From: an uncultured Oscillospiraceae bacterium | GTDB lineage: Bacteria > Bacillota > Clostridia > Oscillospirales > Oscillospiraceae | DNA length: 9,299 nucleotides | NCBI GenBank assembly: GCA_934572365.1 | Contig: CAKTKX010000043.1 | Span: 1-9,299, forward strand | Reading direction: 5' to 3' | Shown here: in pieces, positions 5,481 to 9,299 of the stretch | Layout: each line of letters begins with the position of its first letter | Position numbering within the stretch: the stretch's first letter is position 1 | Position numbers and translations under genes: made by a program | The notes under the pieces: generated by a model | Seen by the model: only the letters and a program-made list of their open reading frames with translations | Told to the model about the DNA's origin: nothing | Database searches by the model: none

Positions 5481-5511
5481 ATATTTTGACTTAAGAAAGG
5501 AAATAATCATT

Positions 5512-6801
5512 ATGTCTAACTATAAATTTGAAACTTTGCAGCTCCACGTCGGCCAGGAGCAGGCCGATCCCGCTACCGATGCCCGCGCCGTTCCCATTTA
5601 CGCCACCACCTCTTATGTGTTCCACGACTGCGCCCACGCCGCTGCCCGCTTCGGGCTGACGGACGCCGGCAACATTTACGGCCGTCTCACCAACTCCACC
5701 CAGGACGTGCTGGAAAAGCGGGTGGCCGCTCTGGAAGGCGGCGTGGCGGCGCTGGCGCTGGCCTCCGGCGCTGCTGCCATCACCTACGTCTTAGAAGCCC
5801 TGGGTCAGAACGGCGGCCACTTCGTCGCCCAGAAGACCATCTACGGCGGCAGCTATAACCTGCTCGCCCACACTCTTCCCGGCTTCGGCATCACTGCCGA
5901 TTTTGTGAACATCCATGACCTGAAGGAAGTGGAGAGCGCCATCCGTCCCGAGACCCGCGCCATTTATATCGAGACCCTGGGCAACCCCAACAGCGACATT
6001 CCCGACATCGACGCCCTGGCCGAGCTGGCGCACAAGTACGGCATCCCCCTGGTGGTGGACAACACCTTCGGCACCCCCTACCTGATCCGGCCCATCGAGC
6101 ACGGCGCGGACATCGTCGTTCACTCCGCCACCAAGTTCCTGGGCGGCCACGGAACCACCCTGGGCGGCATCATCGTGGACTCCGGTAAGTTTGACTGGGC
6201 AGCTTCCGGGAAGTACCCCGCCATCGCCGAGCCGAACCCCAGCTACCACGGCGTTTCCTTCGTCGCCGCCGCTGGCCCTGCCGCTTTCGTGACCTATATC
6301 CGTGCGGTGCTGCTGCGGGACACCGGCGCGACCATTTCTCCCTTCGCGGCCTTCCTGCTGCTCCAGGGCGTTGAGACATTGTCCCTGCGCTTGGAGCGCC
6401 ACGCCGAGAACACCAAGAAGGTGGTTGAATTCCTGGCGAACCATCCTCAGGTGGAGCATGTGAACCATCCCTCCCTGCCGAACCATCCGGATCACGCCCT
6501 GTACGAAAAGTATTTCCCCAACGGCGGCGCGTCCATCTTCACCTTTGAGATCAAGGGCGGCGTGAAGGAAGCCCATAAGTTCATTGACAATCTGAAAATT
6601 TTCTCCCTGCTTGCCAACGTGGCGGACGTCAAGAGCCTGGTCATTCACCCGGCCACCACGACCCACAGCCAGCTGACCGAGGAGGAGCTGCTGGATCAGG
6701 GCATCAAGCCCAACACCATCCGCCTGTCCATCGGCACGGAGCATATTGACGACATCCTTGCAGACCTGCAGCGCGGCTTTGATGCCGTGAAGGAGGCATA
6801 A
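5512..6801 (+). CDS. metY: O-acetylhomoserine sulfhydrylase (O-acetylhomoserine aminocarboxypropyltransferase)
   Basis: This 429-residue cytoplasmic enzyme makes homocysteine from O-acetylhomoserine and sulfide, using pyridoxal phosphate; it belongs to the Cys/Met metabolism PLP family. The opening [20 protein letters not shown] with [12 protein letters not shown] is typical of MetY rather than cystathionine gamma-synthase, as is the length near 430. Visible catalytic features are [10 protein letters not shown] (54-63, with Tyr56 and Arg58 contacting the phosphate of the neighbouring subunit), [10 protein letters not shown] (181-190, Asp183 holding the pyridine nitrogen), the Schiff-base lysine Lys208 in [12 protein letters not shown], and Arg404 in [10 protein letters not shown] for the substrate carboxylate. 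The insertion around 225-265 ([16 protein letters not shown]) is also MetY-like. It starts with ATG after AAAGGA (5496-5501), with somewhat long spacing, and is followed by cysK after 2 bases. All key residues are present. Confidence 0.95.
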   Translation: MSNYKFETLQLHVGQEQADPATDARAVPIYATTSYVFHDCAHAAARFGLTDAGNIYGRLTNSTQDVLEKRVAALEGGVAALALASGAAAITYVLEALGQNGGHFVAQKTIYGGSYNLLAHTLPGFGITADFVNIHDLKEVESAIRPETRAIYIETLGNPNSDIPDIDALAELAHKYGIPLVVDNTFGTPYLIRPIEHGADIVVHSATKFLGGHGTTLGGIIVDSGKFDWAASGKYPAIAEPNPSYHGVSFVAAAGPAAFVTYIRAVLLRDTGATISPFAAFLLLQGVETLSLRLERHAENTKKVVEFLANHPQVEHVNHPSLPNHPDHALYEKYFPNGGASIFTFEIKGGVKEAHKFIDNLKIFSLLANVADVKSLVIHPATTTHSQLTEEELLDQGIKPNTIRLSIGTEHIDDILADLQRGFDAVKEA

Positions 6802-6803
6802 TT

Positions 6804-7736
6804 ATGGCGAACGTTTACACTTCCGCCGATCAGCTCATCGGCAAAACGCCCCTTCTGGAGCTGACGCACATTGAAAAGGATCTTGGCTTGAAGGCCAAGG
6901 TACTGGCAAAGCTGGAATACTTTAATCCCGCCGGTTCCGTGAAGGATCGGGTGGCCAAGGCCATGATCGACGACGCCGAGGAGAAGGGGCTGCTGAAGCC
7001 CGGCTCCGTCATCATCGAGCCGACCTCCGGCAATACGGGCATCGGCCTTGCCGCCGTGGCGGCTGCCCGGGGCTACCGTATCATCATCGTCATGCCGGAC
7101 ACCATGAGCGTGGAGCGCCGTCAGCTGATGAAGGCCTACGGCGCGGAGCTTGTGCTGTCCGAGGGCGCCAAGGGCATGAAGGGCGCCATCGCCAAGGCCG
7201 ACGAGCTGGCAGCGGAAATTCCGGACAGCTTCATCCCCGGCCAGTTTGTAAACCCGGCTAACCCCAAGGCGCATTTTGAGACCACCGGCCCCGAAATCTA
7301 CGCCGACACCGACGGCAAGGTGGATATTTTCGTGGCGGGCGTCGGCACCGGCGGCACCATCACCGGCGTGGGCGAGTACCTCAAGTCCAAGAAGCCGGAG
7401 GTCAAGGTAGTGGCCGTGGAGCCTGCGACCTCTCCCGTGCTGTCCAAGGGGACGGCGGGCGCCCATAAGATTCAGGGCATCGGCGCGGGCTTTGTCCCCA
7501 AGGTGCTGGACACCGGCGTTTACGACGAGATCATCCCCGTCGCCAACGAGGACGCCTTTGCGGTGGGCAAGCAGATCGGCAAGGCGGAGGGCGTGCTGGT
7601 AGGCATTTCCTCCGGTGCGGCGGCCTGGGCGGCCATCGAGCTGGCCAAGCGGCCGGAAAACGAGGGCAAGACCATCGTCGTCCTCCTGCCGGACACCGGC
7701 GACCGGTATCTGTCCACGCCGCTGTTCGCGGACTGA
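6804..7736 (+). CDS. cysK: Cysteine synthase (O-acetylserine sulfhydrylase)
   Basis: This 310-residue PLP enzyme (fold type II) makes cysteine from O-acetylserine and sulfide. The PLP lysine is Lys47 in NPAGSVKDR (41-49). The substrate-carboxylate loop is TSGNTG (74-79), the phosphate-binding glycine loop is GTGGTITG (181-188), and the GISSGA motif (268-273) provides the serine for the pyridine nitrogen. The end [13 protein letters not shown] (296-308) is also typical. Length and motifs fit CysK rather than cystathionine beta-synthase or CysM. A strong GGAGG at 6792-6796 overlaps the last codons of metY and the ATG is 2 bases after its stop, so the two are coupled. Having both sulfhydrylases in one transcript lets the cell fix sulfide into the homocysteine and cysteine branches together. 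The Rrf2 gene begins 4 bases after the stop. Confidence 0.95.
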   Translation: MANVYTSADQLIGKTPLLELTHIEKDLGLKAKVLAKLEYFNPAGSVKDRVAKAMIDDAEEKGLLKPGSVIIEPTSGNTGIGLAAVAAARGYRIIIVMPDTMSVERRQLMKAYGAELVLSEGAKGMKGAIAKADELAAEIPDSFIPGQFVNPANPKAHFETTGPEIYADTDGKVDIFVAGVGTGGTITGVGEYLKSKKPEVKVVAVEPATSPVLSKGTAGAHKIQGIGAGFVPKVLDTGVYDEIIPVANEDAFAVGKQIGKAEGVLVGISSGAAAWAAIELAKRPENEGKTIVVLLPDTGDRYLSTPLFAD

Positions 7737-7740
7737 CGCC

Positions 7741-8148
7741 ATGATGATCTCGACCCGGGGCCGCTACGCCCTGCGGGTGCTGGCGGATCTGGCGGAGCAC
7801 CGGTCGGAGGGCTTCATCCCCATGAAGGACGTGGCCGCCCGACAGGAGATCTCCCTGAAATACATGGAGAAGATCCTGCCCGTGCTGACAAAGAACCACA
7901 TTGTGGACGGCATCCAGGGCAAGGGCGGCGGCTACCGCCTGAGCCGGGAGCCGGGCGAATACACGCTGGGTGAGATACTGCGGCTGACGGAAGGATCCCT
8001 TGCGCCGGTAGCCTGCTTGGAATGCGGCGCGAAGACCTGTCCCCGGGCGGCGAGCTGTCCGACGCTGCCGGTCTGGAGCGAGCTGGACAAACGCATCAGC
8101 GGGTATTTAGACAGCGTAACACTGGCCGATCTGGTGAAAAAACAATAA
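7741..8148 (+). CDS. Rrf2-family transcriptional regulator with an IscR-like cysteine cluster
   Basis: This 135-residue protein is an Rrf2-family winged-helix regulator (the family of CymR, IscR and NsrR). MISTRGRYALRVLADLAEH (2-20) is the first helix, SLKYMEKILPVLTKNHIVDG (38-57) contains the recognition region, and GKGGGYRLSR (60-69) is the wing. Cysteines at 92, 95, 100 and 106 (CLECGAKTC then PRAASCPTLPVW) resemble the three-cysteine iron-sulfur ligand pattern of IscR and many clostridial Rrf2 proteins; B. subtilis CymR lacks such a cluster. An iron-sulfur or redox-sensing role is therefore plausible but unproven. Two ATGs stand in tandem (7741 and 7744) with no good ribosome binding site, so translation probably depends on cysK ending 4 bases earlier. 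As the last gene of a cysteine operon it most likely controls that operon through the palindromes at 5282-5373. Confidence 0.9.
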   Translation: MMISTRGRYALRVLADLAEHRSEGFIPMKDVAARQEISLKYMEKILPVLTKNHIVDGIQGKGGGYRLSREPGEYTLGEILRLTEGSLAPVACLECGAKTCPRAASCPTLPVWSELDKRISGYLDSVTLADLVKKQ

Positions 8149-8155
8149 AAGCTGA

Positions 8156-8192
8156 CCCCGGCGGCGCAGACACTGCGCCGCCGGGGAGTTTT
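8156..8192 (+). terminator. Terminator of the metY-cysK-rrf2 operon
   Basis: A perfect 14-bp GC-rich stem, CCCCGGCGGCGCAG (8156-8169) with CTGCGCCGCCGGGG (8173-8186), loop ACA, is followed by AGTTTT (8187-8192). It starts 7 bases after the stop codon of the Rrf2 gene. Confidence 0.92.
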
Positions 8193-8234
8193 GCTGTATG
8201 TGGTGCTTTTACGCGACTCTAACCGGAGTTTTCC

Positions 8235-8263
8235 TTGCAATCTGTCGAATCCCGTGATATGCT
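8235..8263 (+). promoter_or_regulatory. Promoter of the type I toxin mRNA
   Basis: TTGCAA (8235-8240), 17 bases and TATGCT (8258-8263) give a plausible sigma-A promoter on the plus strand, with a start near 8270. The transcript would begin exactly at the left copy of the direct repeat (8274-8289) and carry a leader of about 150 bases before the toxin ORF, as in Fst-type loci. Confidence 0.65.
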
Positions 8264-8273
8264 GTTCACGGTG

Positions 8274-8289
8274 CTACCGGTAGTACCCC
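8274..8289. repeat. Left copy of a 16-nt direct repeat at the 5' end of the toxin mRNA
   Basis: CTACCGGTAGTACCCC here matches CTACTGGTAGCACCCC at 8572-8587 in 14 of 16 positions, in the same orientation. The other copy lies at the 5' end of the antisense RNA, which is read from the opposite strand, so the two RNAs are complementary there. The core CTACCGGTAG is itself palindromic. This matches the direct repeats of the E. faecalis par (Fst) locus in arrangement, not in sequence. Confidence 0.7.
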
Positions 8290-8300
8290 GGTAGGCGGTT

Positions 8301-8403
8301 CCCCTCGATTTTTTCGGGGGTGATGCTTCTTTGCCCCCGATCGAAAGAAAGGGGCGGTGCGTCGCGCAGCGAATAAAAATAAAACGATTGCCGGTGGCAA
8401 TCG
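8301..8403 (+). promoter_or_regulatory. Structured 5' leader of the toxin mRNA
   Basis: Alternating blocks CCCC (8301-8304), GGGGG (8316-8320), CCCCC (8334-8338) and GGGG (8351-8354) allow mutually exclusive stems, the best being TCGGGGG (8314-8320) with CCCCCGA (8334-8340). A perfect 8-bp hairpin, CGATTGCC/GGCAATCG (8385-8392 and 8396-8403, loop GGT), lies 11 bases before the first possible ATG. Read on the minus strand, this hairpin is followed by TTTTATTTTTATT, so it could also end antisense transcripts that read past the shared hairpin. Heavy structure and no AGGAGG are usual for repressed type I toxin messages. Confidence 0.6.
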
Positions 8404-8423
8404 CTCCTTGATTCATGGCAGCT

Positions 8424-8516
8424 ATGGTTACATGGGAAGAGTTATTTGCTTTCTGTATGGTCATTGTCGCTGTTGTCTCTCTGGTTTTCCAGATGCATGA
8501 TAATAATAAGAAGTAA
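8424..8516 (+). CDS. Holin-like type I toxin (Hol_Tox/TxpA/Fst-like membrane peptide)
   Basis: A 30-residue peptide begins MVTWEELFAFCMVIVAVVSL and ends VFQMHDNNKK. An acidic N-terminal 'WEEL' motif, one membrane segment (about residues 7-23) and a short charged tail ending in lysines are the layout of the putative holin-like toxin family (Hol_Tox), to which TxpA/BsrG-type and related Firmicute type I toxins are compared. The family members disturb the cell membrane when overproduced. An in-frame ATG at 8415 would add three residues (MAA); a stop at 8409-8411 excludes anything earlier. No good ribosome binding site precedes either start. The stop codon sits inside the shared terminator hairpin (8507-8549), and an antisense RNA gene converges from the right. 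These surroundings, rather than sequence alone, make the toxin call convincing. Confidence 0.78.
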   Translation: MVTWEELFAFCMVIVAVVSLVFQMHDNNKK

Positions 8517-8549
8517 CCGCCAACCTTCCACAGAAGCGGTTACTTCTTA
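8507..8549. terminator. Shared bidirectional hairpin of toxin mRNA and antisense RNA
   Basis: TAAGAAGTAACCGC (8507-8520) is the exact reverse complement of GCGGTTACTTCTTA (8536-8549), with a 15-base loop. The left arm contains the last two lysine codons and the stop codon of the toxin. The U-tail is good on the minus strand (ATTATTATC) and poor on the plus strand, so the toxin message may continue to the next hairpin at 8625. Confidence 0.8.
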
Positions 8550-8571
8550 ACCATTATCTGAGGGAGCCGTC

Positions 8572-8587
8572 CTACTGGTAGCACCCC
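8572..8587. repeat. Right copy of the 16-nt direct repeat at the 5' end of the antisense RNA
   Basis: CTACTGGTAGCACCCC repeats the left copy at 8274-8289 with two substitutions. It begins a few bases after the predicted start of the antisense RNA. Because the core is near-palindromic, the copies also read as inverted repeats: the first 14 bases GGTGCTACCGGTAG of the left side match the antisense strand here in 13 of 14 positions. Confidence 0.7.
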
Positions 8588-8596
8588 TGCGTCCTT

Positions 8597-8625
8597 ACTA
8601 TACCCCAGATTTGTGATTTTGTCAA
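8597..8625 (-). promoter_or_regulatory. Consensus promoter of the antisense RNA
   Basis: On the minus strand a perfect TTGACA (8625-8620) is followed by 17 bases and TATAGT (8602-8597), one mismatch from consensus. No open reading frame of note lies downstream before the toxin gene, so the promoter serves a non-coding transcript. It is closer to consensus than the toxin promoter, as expected for an antitoxin RNA kept in excess. Confidence 0.8.
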
Positions 8626-8654
8626 CAGTCCCGCCGGCCGGCGGGGCTGTTTTG
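8625..8654. terminator. GC-rich hairpin between the toxin module and the glycoside-hydrolase-like gene
   Basis: ACAG-T-CCCGCC (8625-8635) pairs with GGCGGG-G-CTGT (8640-8650) around GGCC, 11 bp with one T/G pair. TTT follows on the plus strand. It lies 14 bases beyond the minus-strand stop at 8664 and can end that gene, though its minus-strand tail is poor in T. On the plus strand it would back up the toxin terminator. One arm touches the -35 box of the antisense promoter. Confidence 0.65.
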
Positions 8655-8663
8655 CGTGGAAAA

Positions 8664-9299
8664 TCAGCTCGCCGCTTCCGCCTTTTGGGCTTCCAGGATC
8701 TCTGCGGCGTTCAGAGAACGGATGACGCTGTAGCTGTCAAACCGGGTGTCGTTGGTGGCGGCCATAAAGACCAGCTGCGCCTTGATGTCGGGAACATTGA
8801 CAAGCGCGGCCTTGGCTTCTACGTTGGCCGCGTCCACATCCTCCAGATACATCCGGCACCGCCCCTCGGGCAGCTTAAAGGCAGGATCGGCCACACCGAA
8901 GGACAGGGTGAAATCTTCGCTGCCGCAGGTGCCCATCAGTTTGGAGGCGGCTTCCTGCAACGCCGCGTCCTTGTCGCCGTTAAAAATGTACTGGTCGGAA
9001 TTGGGGAAGCGGAAATCCGCCAGCATGACCTCGTTAAAGCCCATTTCCTTCAGCTCCAGCACCACGGAGGTGATCCAGCTGATGGTGGTGGCGTTGGTGG
9101 GATCCAGCCAGAAATAGCCCTGATCCAGCCACAGACCCGCCCGGGAGAGCATGTACAGGCCGCAGGTGACGTGTTCGTTGCCGAAATTCCAGTCCCGCAG
9201 GGAGCAGACCCGGGCGATGGTATAGAATTTCTTGTTCATCAGGGTGTCCACCAGCGCGGCCACGGCGTCCACGTCCGTGGAGGCGGAATGCACCGCGCC
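8664..9299 (-). CDS. DUF4015-like putative glycoside hydrolase, C-terminal part, cut by window edge
   Basis: The minus strand is open from the window edge to a stop at 8666-8664, giving 211 visible residues; the start is outside the window. The GTG at 9293-9291 is an internal valine codon, not a supported start. Visible blocks are FYTIARVCSLRDWNFGNE (about 25-42), a WLDPTN stretch (64-69) and GFNEVMLADFRFPNSDQYIF (87-106). The order 'YxIARVxxxRD', 'WLDPxN', 'GFxEVxxxxxRFP' is that of the DUF4015 putative glycosyl hydrolase domain (PF13200), a TIM-barrel family with no firmly assigned substrate. In better studied relatives an aspartate precedes RFP, and here ADFRFP keeps it. After about residue 120 the sequence is less conserved, ending in an alanine-rich tail (AEILEAQKAEAAS). 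Family assignment is fairly sure; activity is not. Confidence 0.75.
   Translation of the reverse strand, partial: GAVHSASTDVDAVAALVDTLMNKKFYTIARVCSLRDWNFGNEHVTCGLYMLSRAGLWLDQGYFWLDPTNATTISWITSVVLELKEMGFNEVMLADFRFPNSDQYIFNGDKDAALQEAASKLMGTCGSEDFTLSFGVADPAFKLPEGRCRMYLEDVDAANVEAKAALVNVPDIKAQLVFMAATNDTRFDSYSVIRSLNAAEILEAQKAEAAS

Larger units (their letters stand above)
8499..8590 (-). ncRNA. Candidate antisense antitoxin RNA of the type I module
   Basis: A consensus minus-strand promoter at 8597-8625 predicts a start near 8590. The RNA would run left through the right copy of the direct repeat (8587-8572) and end at the 14-bp hairpin 8549-8507, which on this strand is followed by the U-rich ATTATTATCA. 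The product of about 90 nt is complementary to the 3' end of the toxin mRNA, including the last toxin codons, and also to its 5' end through the repeat. No protein is encoded. Ends are predicted from sequence only. Confidence 0.68.

Noticed and set aside
5359..5511. T-box or SAM riboswitch in the metY leader
   Set aside because: The leader is about 150 bases, contains a translated ORF, lacks the conserved T-box antiterminator sequence and any SAM-I-like multi-helix core, and has no terminator before metY.
5791..7742. Two long open frames on the minus strand (317 and 348 codons) opposite metY and cysK
   Set aside because: Their composition is Gly/Val/Gln/His-rich with no motif, while the plus strand encodes complete enzymes with all catalytic residues.
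8219..8464. An 81-codon minus-strand open frame across the toxin locus
   Set aside because: It runs through the toxin promoter, leader and hairpins, has no domain resemblance, and is better explained by the RNA structures and the plus-strand ORF.
8357..8498. A GTG-started ORF overlapping the toxin gene in another frame, possibly a coupling leader like mok for hok
   Set aside because: AAAGGGG lies only 2 bases before the GTG, the product is basic and unrecognisable, and nothing but position supports it. It could be revisited if ribosome data show initiation there.
8274..8587. CTACC/GGTAG elements of the toxin locus as extra Rrf2 operators, since they resemble the sulfur operon palindromes
   Set aside because: Their place at both 5' RNA ends, their same-direction pairing and the matching toxin-antisense layout explain them better; the spacing between half-sites also differs (none here, 5 or 7 at the sulfur promoter).

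Overview
The window reads as chromosomal DNA of a GC-rich, low-motility-type Firmicute of class Clostridia, most likely a gut Oscillospiraceae/Ruminococcaceae relative. This is inferred from strong AGGAGG-type ribosome binding sites, consensus sigma-A promoters inside AT-rich gaps, GC-rich genes, and families typical of that group (DUF2975/XRE/DUF4153 cassette, LytTR-DUF3021 pair, CmpB-like membrane proteins, Rrf2-regulated cysteine genes, a holin-like type I toxin). No rRNA, tRNA, CRISPR array, transposase or phage gene was seen.

Layout, left to right. (1) 1-200, minus strand: start of a small multidrug-export family (COG2426) membrane protein cut by the left edge, with its own promoter at 228-256. 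(2) 201-621: a gene-poor gap holding a perfect 13-bp hairpin, a well-positioned ribosome binding site and a previously unlabelled 33-codon cysteine-rich ORF. (3) 571-2813: a promoter, three tightly packed genes (DUF2975 membrane protein, YozG-like XRE regulator, DUF4153/DUF4173-like polytopic membrane protein) and a terminator. (4) 2839-3870: a promoter with LytTR-like repeats, a LytTR DNA-binding protein, a DUF3021 membrane protein, and a terminator shared with the converging gene. (5) 3873-5229, minus strand: a membrane protein with two CmpB-like (putative ABC-transporter type IV) halves, and its promoter. (6) 5282-8192: a sulfur assimilation operon. A promoter flanked and overlapped by CCTACC/GGTAGG palindromes leads to a 27-codon leader ORF, then metY (O-acetylhomoserine sulfhydrylase), cysK (O-acetylserine sulfhydrylase), an Rrf2-family cysteine-containing regulator and a strong terminator. 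(7) 8235-8654: an intact-looking type I toxin-antitoxin locus in the Fst/TxpA/holin-like style. A 30-residue membrane toxin is encoded on the plus strand, a short antisense RNA is driven from a consensus minus-strand promoter, the two converge on a shared hairpin, and a 16-nt direct repeat lies at the two 5' ends. (8) 8664-9299, minus strand: C-terminal part of a DUF4015-like putative glycoside hydrolase cut by the right edge.

How the parts work together. Three blocks share one design, a small DNA-binding protein next to membrane protein(s): DUF2975-XRE-DUF4153, LytTR-DUF3021, and possibly the neighbouring CmpB-like gene. Each regulator lies directly downstream of a promoter carrying a candidate operator. 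The sulfur operon has the same logic: its last gene is the probable regulator, and inverted repeats surround its promoter. The least documented parts are the small elements that ordinary gene calling misses: the 33-codon cysteine-rich ORF, the 27-codon metY leader ORF, and the type I toxin with its antisense RNA.
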